Source: Verpa conica | Taxonomy: Eukaryota > Ascomycota > Pezizomycetes > Pezizales > Morchellaceae | Direction of reading: 5' to 3' | Assembly (NCBI GenBank): GCA_033030425.1 | Contig: JAUFSD010000003.1 | Coordinates: 3,162,001-3,226,000, forward strand | DNA: 64,000 bases | Shown here: positions 44,314 through 57,103 of the stretch, in pieces | How positions within the stretch are numbered: position 1 is the first letter of the stretch | How the letters are laid out: each line of letters starts with the position of its first letter | Notes under the pieces: model-generated | The model's input: only the letters and a program-made list of their open reading frames with translations | Database searches by the model: none | Told to the model about the DNA's origin: nothing | Program-made: the position numbers and the translations under genes

Positions 44314-46879
44314 CTACTGTCTTGCAGCGATGGCTGCCGAGTATGCACCCCATCCGTCACCTTCACTAGGGGGTGTGGGCCATTTCGGTTGCTGTAATTC
44401 ATCCTCCTTTCTACCCCTTCGAGCTAGAACATCAACCGCCTTTGAATAACTATTGGCCCTATTTCCCACCTGTGGGCTCGGCGTTGGGTATCCATTAGCG
44501 GCATGGGCACCGCTACTCGCTCGTAGGTCTCGGGCAGATGTTCGTCTGGGTGTCTCGTTGTTTTCCGTTCGATACTTCCCAGAGGCTGCAGCAAGTACCT
44601 CATCGACAAGCTCATCGTTTTCATCCGGTGTCTCATATCGTTGTCTTGCATTCCGTACGCTTCGTCGTGTCCTAGAGCTGATTGGTGCCACCACAACTCC
44701 ATTGCTTGGTACAGCTTCTCCGCGTGATCCACCAGGGGTAGGTGGGAAGCTAGAATTTCGTCTGATGGAACCTTTGTTTCCAGAATATGTAGAACTGTTT
44801 GAGTCATCCAATACACCATCAACATCCCTAATCGCTCGATCAAATCCACTCGTATCACTAGGGCTCTCCACCAACATGCTACTCCTATTACTCCCACTAC
44901 CCGCATTACCGCCCCAAGCAATGCCACATCCGATTCCGGCCTCGAGGTCTTCATCGCCGGGACTTCCAGGAAGTCCACCATTTTTGCCAGATAGTCTCCG
45001 TGCTCGCTTTCTTAGGTGAGAAAAAAAACTTTCTTTCTGTGCACCTGCCGAGGGTGGGCTTGCCAAACCTCCATTTGCGTTGCCATTCAACCTTTCAGCT
45101 GCCATTGCGACATGCACACTCGAGTAACCATTGCCATTCTGTGAATTCGTTGAAGCCACTGATAGCTGTCGTCCAAGCTTCTTCACGGTCTTTTCTTCCA
45201 TCCTTCTCCTTTCCTTTTCCATTGAGGGTGACTGGTTCTCCCTCCGCGCCTTGGCAGCTTCTACTGAAACCGTGTCACTTAGTGGAGATATTGGTCGGAT
45301 GGTAGGTAATATCATCATTGGAGCTGCACTGTTAGATGCGCCACCTGCTGGGGCCTTTTGTGCATGCCATGTACTCCTTTTTTCTGATTTTGCCTTAAAC
45401 TCACGATCAACTGTAGTAGGTGGTGGGGAAACAACACCATCCCCTCGTACGGTACCAATGAATGATTTTCGAAACCACGAGTTCTTCTTTTCAAGTGTAG
45501 GCTGCACGTCCGCAATTGAATCCCTAGACTGTTTTGGTCCAAGATCAGACTGTTTTCGAAGCATCCGCGATGGTGTGTTTGATCGTGGCAATAGAGGATC
45601 GACGGCATCTTTAAAGTACTCGTGCTGTAGAGCTTGGATGGATGTTGGTCGGTTCCGAGGATCCCACATCAAGCATTGGGTAACAAACGTTGCCAATGAT
45701 GTAGGCCATGTAGGTGCCTGTAGAATGCTCTCCATAGATTGAGGTGACATCTGTTTATAGTTAGTATTATATCCATACTAATAATTGAAGTAAGGGGTAT
45801 AAAAAATATGCATGTAGACAGGTGGGAACGAAATCCCAACGGCCTCCGTGCATATAAAGTAAACGCACCCTTGGAAAGCTAAACCCTAGCCTTCCCGCTA
45901 GTCTTGCGCCCTCCTTCCATTCCCCACCACCCATCTTCTTTCCATTCCGTCCCACCCATTGCCCTGGAGACCCCATCACCTCGCACACCCTCCAAACTTG
46001 GTCAACCTCATTACCACCTGGGAATAGAGGCTTTAAAGTTGCTACCTCTACCGCCATTGCGCCAACTGCCCAAATATCTACTGGCGCGCTGTACTCACCA
46101 GCTCGCAGTAGTACTTCAGGTGCTCGATACCATCTTGTCGATACATATGTTGTGTATGGCAATTTTGATGATGTTTCACGGGCAAGTCCAAAATCGGCGA
46201 TTTTAACGGTATAGGTCGGGGGTGTTGATGGTGGCGTCACGAGGTTTGAGTAACGTCGGAAGGATCCTGATGAATCGTGAGGGTTCTGAGCTGAAGTTGA
46301 GACAAGGATATTCTCGGGCTTGATGTCTCGATGGAAGAAACCATGAGCGTGAATGTGTTCGAGTCCTGATAGAATTTGGAATCTGTCTTTTGGTCAATAC
46401 AAATGAAGGTCACTTTTTTAATGCGGTAAACCTACAGCACACTTTTCACCACACTCCCTTCAAGCAGCTTGCCCTCTCGTGCCTTCATCAGCTGGTAGAG
46501 ATTCCCATCCATATATTCCATACAGATATGTAACCGCTTTGTATGAGGGTCCAAGAAGATATCCAATGCAGGTACTAAATGCTGGTGTGCTGGCAACTGT
46601 CGTAAAAAGATGACTTCTCGAAGCTCTAGGCAAGGCGCGAAAGAATCAAAGGTCTTTTTCATCGTTTTAATAGCGACCTATTCAGAAAAATAAGCAAGTC
46701 GTACTCGAAGATTATTATTTAATCAGATTACATACCACACTCCCTCGCCTCGCAACTCCAGCTCCAGCCGACCGCACCTTGGCAAGCACGACACTACCGA
46801 AACTTCCATCACCAATATCCTTGATGATCTCGAATCGATCTGTGAGTGCCATGTTTGATGATGATGTTCCGCTGACCAT
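44314..46879 (-). CDS. Ime2/MAK/RCK-type serine/threonine protein kinase
   Basis: Four exons: 46879-46736, 46677-46436, 46382-45869 and 45750-44314, giving 778 aa. The family (Ime2 in yeast, MAK/ICK in animals) controls meiosis, development or cilia; in filamentous fungi relatives affect sexual development. The kinase domain fills the first half. It has the Gly loop GDGSFGSV, catalytic Lys in VAIKTMKK (Lys52), [19 protein letters not shown] (Ime2-like), [20 protein letters not shown] and ADFGLARE. The activation loop is [16 protein letters not shown], followed by [10 protein letters not shown] and [11 protein letters not shown]. The C-terminal 400 residues are Ser/Gly/Asn-rich and disordered with no known domain. 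Introns are 58, 53 and 118 bp with consensus ends; phases agree. A second methionine at residue 10 ([14 protein letters not shown]) is an equally plausible start. Confidence 0.94.
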
Positions 46880-49800
46880 TGTGATTGATTAGGTATGATT
46901 CCACCGTAGTAAAATCGATGTATCTGGAGGGGGGGGGGAGGTGGTTAGAACAGGGTGCAAGTAAAAAAGTGTGCGCCAGGGAAATATATACCTAAAGAAA
47001 AAATAGGAGGCACGTTACTCCAGTAATTAGGTCCCACAAGTATACAGTTCCGTCAAATATCCGAATTTGCCCGCTAAACTACGAAACAATAAAAAACAAT
47101 AATACCCAGATAAAACTCGCGCCGATACGAAAAAAAAAACAAAAAAACAAAAGCCACTCGACTAAAAATTAGGATGCCAACTTTGGACGATGTGTGGAGA
47201 TATGGATTTGGGCCTGAAATATTGTTATAGGCCTGTTAGGTTGCTTGGGGGCGAAAGTTGAAACGAATGCTGTTTGTCCTAGTAGAAGGATGATGTGTTT
47301 TTGTTGACAACGACTCAGACTCGACACCGTCCCAAGGACCTGTTGATGCTCCCTTATGTCGGAGGACGGTAGTAGCAGCAGAAGTGCAGAGCTGGAAATA
47401 GGTTACAGGGGGCCAGCTTTGACGACGTTGCAGACGAAGGACTGAGATGGCAGAAGACAGCGAAGGGAGAGCGGGGAGAGAAAAGGCAGGAATAGGAACA
47501 GAAGCAGAAGGGGGTGGGAAAGTGCGATGGGACCAATGAAAACCAGTAGGACCAATAGGGGGGGCTCTCTGACTGGGATTGGGTGGAACCGAACAGCTGG
47601 ATAGGACTCGACTGGCTACGAAAGAGAGAAGGGAGAGAGAGAAAGAGAACAGGAAACAGGCAACAACAGAGAGAGCGTGGGGTGGTGGAGGTGAGTGAGT
47701 GGGTGGGGAGATTTTGCTGCGAGAAGGGAGTGAATGCGAGTGAGCGTGTGCAGCGAACGGTAGGTGCGTTGGTGGTTGCGCCTGTCTCGTGGGATTGTGC
47801 TTATGGTGTTGCAGTGTTGCAGAATGGCGGGTCGAAAGGCCTGAGAACTGGACAAGACCCAAGAAGGATGATCCGTTATGAACCCCTGCGTCCCGTTTTT
47901 CCAACTGCTGTATAATGCGTGTTTATGGAAGCCGACTGCTTTGGGGGGCCCTGTTTTTTCTCTTCTGATTTTATTTCTTGTCTCCTTTGAGGGGGGGACA
48001 AACTATACGCAGCGGCAGTAGCAGCAGCAGCAGATCTAAATTAATGTGGCAACAGCTTCTTGCCTGCACAAATTAGAGATACCCTAGAGAGTTGGTATCG
48101 TCGGCTGCAGCCCGCGCTTCCTTTCGCGATAGGCGAATGAGCGGGAGAGGAGGCAGATGACAGTAAGGTAATGCCCGGTATCAGGCTAGAATTGGGTGGA
48201 GAAAAGGAGCGGGATGGCGAGAATATCTGAGTGAAGCGTACGTCCTCGACGAGATGAGCCCCTCCCCCGAATGTATGTGCGCACAGAACCTTCTGCACCT
48301 TGGCCAAACCCCAACCAATATTTACGCGTTTCCTGTATGGCTGTGTGGGTCGCGCGTGGAAATTGTCCCAAAGTGGGTAATGAGATGGGTCTCCGGGTGA
48401 TTAATTATTAGGAAAGGAGGAAGCAATGTATCAATATTCGACTGTAGAGTGTGCGCAAACCGGATGGCGAGATCTACCGTTGACCGGAGGATTTTGCGGT
48501 TGTGGCGGTGGATGGTATCACTTGGGATGTCTCGGGGTGGGCTGAATATCGGGCATGTATGGAGGTCTACATAGGTTCTTTTTCGCGAGAATTATGTAAA
48601 CACGAGAGGAAGAGATGAGGATATGGGGGGATGAGAGGAGCAGAGGGAAACATAGAGGGGCGATATTCCTACTCTACAGATGCCCCTCTTGTTTGATTAT
48701 TTGCTTTCCATGTAATGATATGTAGGAGATGCATGTACCTATGAGGGGTGGGGGAGTGGATGAGAGGAAGGATGGAGGATGGAGGATAGTATGGATGGAT
48801 CGATGGTTTTTTGCAGGCTCTGGGCTTGTTGTGCATACAGGATGGCAGTTTCCCTGAACCCTTACAAGAAATAGATAAGTCTATCCTGATTTCATCACCT
48901 TCCAAGCAAGAGGGATTTCACTCACTTGGTTCCTCCAATCTTCCTTAGTGTCCAGGTCAGCATGGTATGAGCAATAGCAGCATCATCAGCATCAGCAGTA
49001 CCCACAGAGCCACCACCAGTACAGAACCACCAGTAACCACCAGAACCACAGCTCCAGCTCCAGCTCCAAGCTCCACAGGCAAAACCTCCTAAAGATTGGG
49101 TGTGGTGATTTGCGGTTTGTTGTGTTGGCTGGACACTTGCAGGGGCCAGGGCTATGCGAGCATGCAGCTGTTGGGCTGTCAAAGCCTTTCCATGTCCGAA
49201 CCGCACCAAGGAACTGGCCGTGCCGAAACGGGTTGGGCTGTCGTCGGATAACATCCCTGTGTACTCTGAGGCCAATCCCTTCCAGATGCTTTCCCTCGTT
49301 TCTTTTTTGGCGCGCCTTACCGCAAGGGGGCTAACGGCGGACAAGGGAGGCCGAACACCTGCAATCTCCGCCGATATTGGATGGGAGCAGGAGACGATGG
49401 GGACAAAACCTGAATATATTCACTCTGCTCCATCTGTTCGGTCTTTGTGTGAATTCTCTTTCGGCCTGTTGCATGCACTCGTGGATGTCTCCTTGTGTGG
49501 GTGCTGTCTCTTCGCCGCATCCATGGCACTCAATGGCGTTCGCGTGCCGACGAGGATCCTTAGCACCGGTTTGGTGAGTGCGAGCCATACCCGTTCTCTC
49601 GCAGCGCAGGGTCCCCCTCCAGCTTAAGCTTGAACCTCCGTTACAGGCCCCCAGCCGCTGTTTCTGTAGAGAGTTTTAGGCTCCTGCGACAAAAGCCAAC
49701 GCTCCATGTGATGTGACAGGTCATGTTTTGGGTGCGTTCGCAGCTTTGCCGTGTTTAGGAAAGAGGCTGGGCGCGTCAGACTGCCCTGAAAGAGGCAATC

Positions 49801-52773
49801 GACTGATTCCCAGGGTTTGGGTTATTCTTCTCTGCTCCACTCTCATACATCCAGTCTTGGCCATCATCAGGGAAACTACCCCTTGCCCTGCAGGTATGGG
49901 ATATAAGATGTGTACAGTATATCAAGTACTCCATGTATCAAACCTTAGAACCCTCTGCTGAAACGAGCATATATCCCACACAGCCCGTCCTCAACCGATT
50001 GGACGTTGTTTACGCGCATAACCTAGTTTCGTCCTGACACGGTTCCTGGGAATCTGATCTGCAAAACGCGAAAACAGCTGTATGTGATCACACGAGATAC
50101 ATGTAGCCATCTGCCGACGCATTTTGGGCAAACAAACCAAGCTTCTGACCACTCTCTAACCGAACGGTGATACCCTTCCCCAACAAACGATCCATGATGG
50201 GCTTCCTCTAGACGCCACATTCCACGAGCCTTACTACTTTCTCCTGATACTAACCCTTATCAAGACAACCAGGATCTCGGGTAGAGTAGGATCTCCCGAA
50301 TGCCTGCCCTTCATCTTGTTTTCAGGTCGGCGAGAATGTGTCTGAACCCTGAGCCCTCTCGTGAGATGAATGTTTATGAGGAGGGAACGGCAGAACACCG
50401 CCGGATATCTACCGGCCCCGCGGGGTATGTACATTACATACATAACGGTCGGGTAAGATTCAATAACTCTGCAATTGAGTCTTGAGAGGTGATATAAGCA
50501 ATGCATATACTAGTGCCAGAGTGTCGGTAACCTGACATATTATACTAAGCCCTGGGGACACCATTGATGGATTCTTAAAGGGTTAATTTAGTTTTGCCTA
50601 CATAGTGCATTCGGCCAAGTGAGCCACAAACACCCAGATGGGATGAACAAGAAATATAAAAAAAAGGAAATAATAGAAAAATGATCATAACGCGTTGCGC
50701 AGGGAACCCACTGTTTCAGAATCTCCCGGGAAAAGAAAAATGCATGCATGATGCTCAGCTACTTTACGCGATTATGGTTAGTTCATCGTGGCATCTCTCC
50801 ATGCCCACACCTGGTTCCCGGTAATTAATAATTACCCGGATCGTTTCACGGTGGCTTGTTTTTTTTTCTTTCTTTCTAGGACGTCAAAGTGAAGGAAAGG
50901 AAAGACATCACTTTATGAAAAAAAAAAAAAATAGCGAGGGAATTGAAGGTTCGGGTACAAAACTCAATTCATATACACTTAATTCCACATGGTTATTTGA
51001 CAGGCTCTTCAAATAGAGCACTAGATGGACCCACCGAAGGCTAATGCCCTCGCGAACAAAGACCCACGGTCGACCACCTTCCCCTTGGGACCACAAAACT
51101 CATTTCAATCCCTCGTTCGATTTTCCAGAAAGCGCCCATGACCTCGGTTATGGGGACCGAACGTATGACGTTGGAGAGACTCGGTAGCTTTCATATTCGC
51201 CAATGGATGGGGGAAGTGACAGGACTTTTCTCAGCAGCCTTCAAAGCATTAACTGATAATTCCAACGCCACGGGGACATGAGCCGTAACTCTGCCACTCG
51301 TTGGGTTTGGAAAAGATGACTTGTGCACAGACATAAAATTTAAAATAAAAAAACGTGGACTCCCAGCTATTTAGAGGCTCGTGTTTCTTGAAAAAAGTTG
51401 GACGAAAAATATTCTTCAAATATCCTACTAGAAGTTAGATGTGATGAGTAATAATTTGATCATCGGCCAATTCCAATGAGAGCTCTCAAGCACAGACTTC
51501 TGGATTCCGGTGATTGGTAAAGTTCATTCCAAACTTTGATTGCCGTTTCAAGATAGGGATTTTTGAGAGGAGGGGGGGGGGGGTTGTTCATGAAGGTCAG
51601 GGATGGAGGTTGTGCCATTTTATTTTCCTCTCCTATCTCCCTGGTGGCGAGCGCTCGTAAACACTTTATTCTAGAACGAATAAGATCACCAGCGGTCAGA
51701 CTTTGTGAAGGATACACCCAGTAACATATATATATAAAAAACTCCACCTTATGTACTCCCACTCCCACGGTACAAGACACCTTCTAGCACGCACGTACGA
51801 AATAGACGATGCTAGCTGAATGCCTGCTTCCGTGCGCTGTCACGAGGTTGAAAAACACGCAGACCTACCGACTCCCGGGGGGGGAGGGGAATTCAGATTC
51901 GTAAGCTCGGCTTCTACACACAACGGGTAGATCTAGACTTACAAGAGCTATTGAGCAGAGTACTCTAGCTTTTAAGGTTGCCGGTGAATCCGGTCGGGTC
52001 ATGCATTCACACGGAAGTCTTTTTACTAACTTGATAAAATAACCCTTCCCAGTCTTAATACGGAATCTCGGCCCGTATGTCATGCCATGGGGAGGGGGGG
52101 TTCCTTTAAACATGTGATCCTTGGTGTTTGTTTTGTGGATGGAGGTTATCTGCACGGGCCAAGGTTGGCTTGTCTTGCTTTGGGGTCAGTAAATAGTAAC
52201 GGATATCGGAGTCTTGGGATAGGTTGTTTTTTTTTATCCAATAAAGGATCTCCATGAGTAAAGAAGTCTATTACTTGATTAGAATGTCCACTCCCTGTAG
52301 TCTCTATATATGTGTGTTCCTGGTAGACCTAAAGCCTGTTTGTACTCGCCTAGAAGGGGCTATGAGCGAGTGATACTGCATGATTTTTCTCTTATATGCG
52401 CCTGTAAGAGACTCTTTAGGTGGCTTAATCTCTCGTTTGGTATAGATATATCAACCTCGAGTTGAAGAGATTGAGTAGAGGCATTTGAGCGGGGAGAGTA
52501 ACACTCGCGGATCTCAAACTTCCCAGCTTCAAGGTCTCAGTAGAAGACTTAGATAAGGTACTTATCAGCATCTATCACGGGGCCTTAAACACACAATTTA
52601 GAGGATTCCCCCCTAACGTTTCCAGTTGTTAGGTGTTATATGCAGTCAGCTTTACAATTATACCACGTAGCAGGGAGGGAGGGGAAAAAAAAAAAAACCG
52701 AAACACTCAGGGAACAAAAACTATTTGTAGGTTTATTATTCCTACAGGATCTATCAAAATGAATTACATATGT
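46880..52773. other. very long upstream/intergenic region
   Basis: Nearly 6 kb without a supported gene. The first 1.1 kb upstream of the kinase contains a G-run (about 46927-46938) and CT-rich DNA on the minus strand, a likely promoter and leader. A GC-richer block at 48900-49650 has overlapping open frames on both strands (48922-49344 minus, 49154-49627 plus), none with a recognisable motif. The remainder is AT-rich with many stops. Confidence 0.45.
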
Positions 52774-52858
52774 AGCTCGATCGCGGAGTCGAACCGCGGT
52801 TGCCGGAATTTGTTTGGGGGGTCAAAATCCGGAGTGATAACCTCTACACTAATCCAGC
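52774..52858 (-). tRNA. tRNA-Gln(TTG) with intron, one acceptor mismatch
   Basis: On the minus strand, acceptor GCTGGAT opposite ATCGAGC pairs except for a G-G at position 4. The D arm is GTGTAGAGGTTATCAC. The anticodon stem pairs CCGGA with TCCGG, loop TTTTGA then T after a 13-base intron (CCCCCCAAACAAA). The T arm CGCGGTTCGACTCCGCG is perfect. The anticodon is TTG (CAA codons). The acceptor mismatch leaves open that this is a decaying copy. Confidence 0.8.
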
Positions 52859-54771
52859 TTTAGATATTTCAGTTTAGCTTGTTTGCCACACAGTAGAAAG
52901 TCAGTTTGTGCTCTAGGGTTAAAAAAATCACTAGGAGATGAAGTTAAAAAGAGATATATAGACTACATAGTTGAGTTCTACTCGGTTTTAGTTCTAGTTT
53001 TTTTTCTCTCTCTTCTGGTTTTATTTGTTATGACTCATGTAATATCACTCGTATATCTGGGTGTTTTTTTTGCTGGTTTAGTATTTTTTTTACTTTCGTT
53101 GTGTTTACAATTGGAAGTTTATAGGGGCTGCTATTTTGGAGCCTTGGATTTCACTGCTGTACCTATGGATCATGCAGTTCTGCTTGCATGATGACTCTGT
53201 AGTATGTTTCCTTGAATAGTTCTAAATACCCAACCTGGACGCACGAGTATGGTACGAGCCAGAAATCTTCTAACATACCATGACGAGAGGTAATTTAGCG
53301 CCCCGAAGGAGCGACAGCAGCGACAAGGGGGGGGAAATAATCAGGCTGCATTTCTATTAATAGATACTCCTTGCAGCAGAAAGTAGGAGAATATACTCTA
53401 GGAACCGAGCGCAAGAGAAGGAAGGGGGGGGGTCATAAGTGCAGGATACCCGCTTTTTGGGGTAACCACACTATATGTATGTATTGGTCCTGCTTTCGGC
53501 GGATAATGTATGCGCGCGGAAGAATCAATCTTTTTTCTTTCTTTTTTTCTTCTTTTTTTTGTCGTTGTGGTAATGTGTGGATTAGATGGATTAGATTATG
53601 ATAGGTAGATCTAGCATATCGCCCCGCGCAGTCTCTCTCTCCCCCGCGGACAATAGTGACTGCGCCCCTCTTTCAATGTTGCTTCCCCCCCCGCTCTTCT
53701 GTCATCTGGTTCGGCAAGTCTTACTAGGTGCGAGGAGGTTGGCAGGCGGGACCGTCGCTGTAGTATACATACTCAGAAACGTCAAGTACTTGCCTCAAGA
53801 CGATGCGCGGAACATCTCAGTGCCACTCTTGACTGTGATTTCTGACGGAGAACTACGCTGTCTTGCTAACCGCTTGGTGAGTATGATACGAGCACCTACT
53901 ATTATAAATGGTACATATCAGCGAACCGCCATCTCACATAATTTCCGTCCCTCCCCTCGCCTGAAAACTTTACACAAGCTGAAAACTCAAACTCTTCCCT
54001 AAGTTATCACTGGGTACCGACTAGTGTTAGAATACCGCCACTATTCGGAATACGATAACATTGGATACCGGCTCTATGGGCGGGGGAGGGGTCTCACCTG
54101 TGTCGCAGTCAACGAGTACCTATAATGACATAAATAATAATTATCAGCCTTGACAGCCATATTCAAAAACCAGCTGTAGGAAGTGAGATCTACCGTGTGA
54201 AGACGACGTACCCTGAAATAGTATCGTTACTATTACCGCTCATTCACCTACCCACACTCTGCCGAGCGCTAGTATTTTGTCGGGAGCCTAGGGACTCCAC
54301 TTAACAGCCTCGAGAAAATTCTTGGGCTCGTCTCGCCCGGTATTGGCGCTCTAGTACTTACGCAGGGGCGGAGCGGGCGGGAGCGTTTGGTAACAGGGGC
54401 ACAGAATCATTAGTACCTATATCTAATTCTTGAAAAAACCCGAGGAGGAATCTTGCTGCTACTAAGCTATCTTTTGAACACAATCTATTTGAAATACCAG
54501 AGCAGAAACAGAACCTACATATAAACTTTCTTTTTTTTCTATCTGATCTTGAATTGACGCCTCTCTCTTCTCATCCAGACCCTCTTTATGCGCTTGAGGA
54601 CAAGATCTAAACACAGAATTTGCAAAATACGCTATTATATAGCGAAAGAGGGCTGCTCTTGGTTTGCCAAGATAGCACAGCTATGCCAAGGAAAAAAAAA
54701 ACAACAACAACCGGATTTAGCATATCTAGGATAATATCAACACAGCAAAGTGTTACTATGATATCACAGTT
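52859..54771. other. intergenic between two tRNA genes
   Basis: No supported protein gene. The open frame at 53598-54002 (plus) has no recognisable motif. The stretch has poly-G and poly-T runs. Confidence 0.45.
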
Positions 54772-54845
54772 GGTTTCGTGGTGTAGTTGGTTATCACACA
54801 AGTCTAACACACTTGTGGTCCCCGGTTCGAGCCCGGGCGAAATCA
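54772..54845 (+). tRNA. tRNA-Val(AAC)
   Basis: Acceptor GGTTTCG with CGAAATC (discriminator A). D arm GTGTAGTTGGTTATCAC. Anticodon stem CAAGT/ACTTG around loop CTAACAC (anticodon AAC). T arm CCCGGTTCGAGCCCGGG. No intron. A TTTT tract at about 54849 fits Pol III termination. Confidence 0.97.
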
Positions 54846-55866
54846 TCTTTTGTTTTAATATTCTAGAAGTGACTGACATGCATCTTATAATGGGGGTTTA
54901 GTTGGATTTATAGAAAAAGCTTTTAAATTAGAAGGTCGTCATTTTTTCTTACTGTATGAATGAATTCATCATAGGTAATATTTCTTGTAGCTTACTGGGT
55001 GTAAATTATATTGTCAAATCTAGCCTTCGGTAAAGGCATCTGTGTTCTTACAAAGCTTACATCAATCTGTCTCTATTAATCCATGCAAACACCGCCTGTT
55101 CTCTACGAACGGGATAATATCGGCTACGGATATAGAACACAGTAAGCTGTGATTTCGGGGGGGAATAACACTACAGTCGCACCTCGGTATGCCGGGTGCC
55201 AAGAATCCAGAGGATTTCGTACGTGATAGCAAGGGATTCGGGATAGTAAGTTTATTTTGTAGTAGGAAAAATGTTTTAGTCAGGGTATTTCGTACGGGAC
55301 AGCAAGGGATCCGGCATAGCGAGGTACGACTGTACTTGTACTTATAGCCTCAGTGACCGAGTGGTTTTGTGTGAATGAATTAATCACAAGTACATGGAGG
55401 GTTTTGTGACATGTATGCGATGTAGTGCTCTTAGCGGCGAACAAAAACTAAAGTGAACATATGAGAGAGTAAATCTCCTCACAACTATTGGTCATAGAGA
55501 GTAATTTCCCTAAGACAAAAATTTGTAGGGAAAAAAGCTTAGAGATGGCCGGAAATAGTAAACTTTGTATTGCCATTTCCAAAAGGAGTAAATACAAAAA
55601 GTTGGGATTTATTCACCCGGTATATTTCATCCATCTGCGCACAGGAAAGGACAATCAAAGGGCGACAATGAATATGAACCAAAGAAATTTAATCTACACC
55701 ACACCTGGGGTAATGTTTATAAATTTGTCAATCTCTTGGGAATTGGAGATATGGGGGGGGGCATAAAGGGTAAGATGGAACAAACATGGAAGAAAAAAAC
55801 CTTCTAGCCGTCAAGAGAAGAGTACATTGAATTTTCAGAGGTGCCGAACAAGGAGGGGGGCCTTCT
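54846..55866. other. intergenic containing the MITE
   Basis: Apart from the MITE and a 27-base segment shared with 10431-10457 (at 55372-55398), no feature is seen. The 3' end of the Stc1-domain gene lies at the right side. Confidence 0.5.
55174..55332. mobile_element. pogo/Fot1-type miniature inverted-repeat element
   Basis: A 159-bp unit flanked by TA on both sides (55172-55173 and 55333-55334). The left end reads CAGTCGCACCTCGGTATGCC. The complement of the right end reads CAGTCGTACCTCGCTATGCC: 18 of 20 positions match. CAGT...ACCTCG...TAT ends are typical of pogo-family elements. Inside each half lies a related block, ATTTCGTACGTGATAGCAAG and ATTTCGTACGGGACAGCAAG, in direct orientation. 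It has no coding capacity. Its ends differ from those of the transposon at 30772-33284. Confidence 0.85.
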
Positions 55867-57103
55867 CTACCACTTCTTTTTCCCCTTGCCCCTACCATCT
55901 TTCTGATCCCGAATAGTACGGCCGTATTCAGCCCACTCGGCTTTGCCCTCGTTTATTTCCTCTTCGTGATCAACGTATTCTTCCGGTTCTTCTTGACCCC
56001 ATTTTATTTCTTTGCCCTTTGGAACCTTTTTGACCTTCGCCCATCCACCAGCAGATTGTGTCTTGGGGGGCGCTGGGTTTGCACGATACGACATCTGGCC
56101 AGGAGGTGCACCTCCGCGTGGAGCTCCAAAGGACTGCTTGGGTTGCGCCACACCCACGGTTTCCCACTGGTCATCATCGCCACCTTTAGTACTATCTGGG
56201 TATTGGCTGGACTGGGTACCCTGAGAGCGTTGCGCAGCGGTATGGTTGGATGAGATAGAAGGGCCAAAATTCTGAGAAGACGCAGATGACTCCGGATAAT
56301 CATCATCTGCCCAGCTCCTGTTGGCTAATGGAGCTCGGAGGGGGGGATTTCTCGGAGGGGCATTCTTTTTTTGATTACTCTTGTTATTCCAATCCTGTAA
56401 AAAGATTATAGCGTTAGTAACAAGACTATAAAAACAGATATTGGTGTAAGCTTGGGGGGTATACTTCATCTTCACTTCCTCCATCACTTGCTTCCTCTTC
56501 ACTGTCGGGGGGAAGCATATCAGGCTCAGTCTCGAGATCCCTGTTGACACATTTTGTGCATCTGGCATTGTCTGGGTCTTTGCGCTGAGTTTTTGCAAAC
56601 TCGCCAAGGCCCTTAACGGTGCCACAAACGCAGCATTTTAGTTCAGAAACTTGGGATGCAGTACACTTGGTGCAGGTGACCTTGACCGAATCTGGGCTAC
56701 GAGTGTCTAGCCTTCGCTATCAGTATACTTGTAGTAGGAATTCAGACGCAAATGTTTCAACTGTGCTCCATTGCGTAAAGGAGCGAGTACTTACAGCCTT
56801 TGTTATACGGACTGAACTTTAGGAGCTGGCGGTTGGAAAATTCGTCCTTAGACTTCATTTTATTGCAAACTAGACACTTGATAGAGCCGGGCACACCACC
56901 CTCCCTGTTTGTAGTAAACATATATATTAGCAATAGTCACCAAGTCTTGACCGGCGATTAAACAGAGGGAACAATCCCGCACAGCTACAAACAAATGAAG
57001 TCCACCGGATAAACAGGAGCATAGGTACAAACCTGTTTGGGCCAGAAGTCATTCCTCCTCTCGGGTTGGAATAACCTCTTCCACCTCTTCCTCTTCCGCT
57101 CAT
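55867..57103 (-). CDS. stc1: Stc1-domain protein (RNAi/heterochromatin adaptor family)
   Basis: Four exons: 57103-57033, 56904-56795, 56706-56465 and 56394-55867, giving 316 aa. The N-terminus is RG-rich (SGRGRGGRGYSNPRGG). The Stc1 domain (about 34-114) is a tandem zinc finger with Cys34/Cys37 (KCLVCNKMKSKDEFS), Cys72/Cys75 (TCTKCTASQVSELKC), Cys85/Cys88 and Cys110/Cys113. Its hallmark tail is GLGEFAKTQRKDPDNARCTK. In fission yeast Stc1 bridges the RNAi effector complex and the Clr4 methyltransferase complex. The C-terminal half is disordered, with WADDDYPESSASS, DDDQWETVGVA, and a basic end (KDGRGKGKKKW). Introns are 128, 88 and 70 bp; phases agree. Function is inferred from the domain; many fungal Stc1-domain proteins are uncharacterised. 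Confidence 0.9.

Noticed and set aside
47236..47904. 222-codon frame upstream of the kinase
   Set aside because: Pro/Ser/His-rich low-complexity translation overlapping other frames on both strands; more likely leader or promoter DNA.
48922..49627. Overlapping open frames on both strands in a GC-rich block
   Set aside because: No recognisable motif, no splice-supported extension; higher GC lowers stop frequency in all frames.
53598..54002. 134-codon plus-strand frame between tRNA genes
   Set aside because: Weak start context and no recognisable domain.
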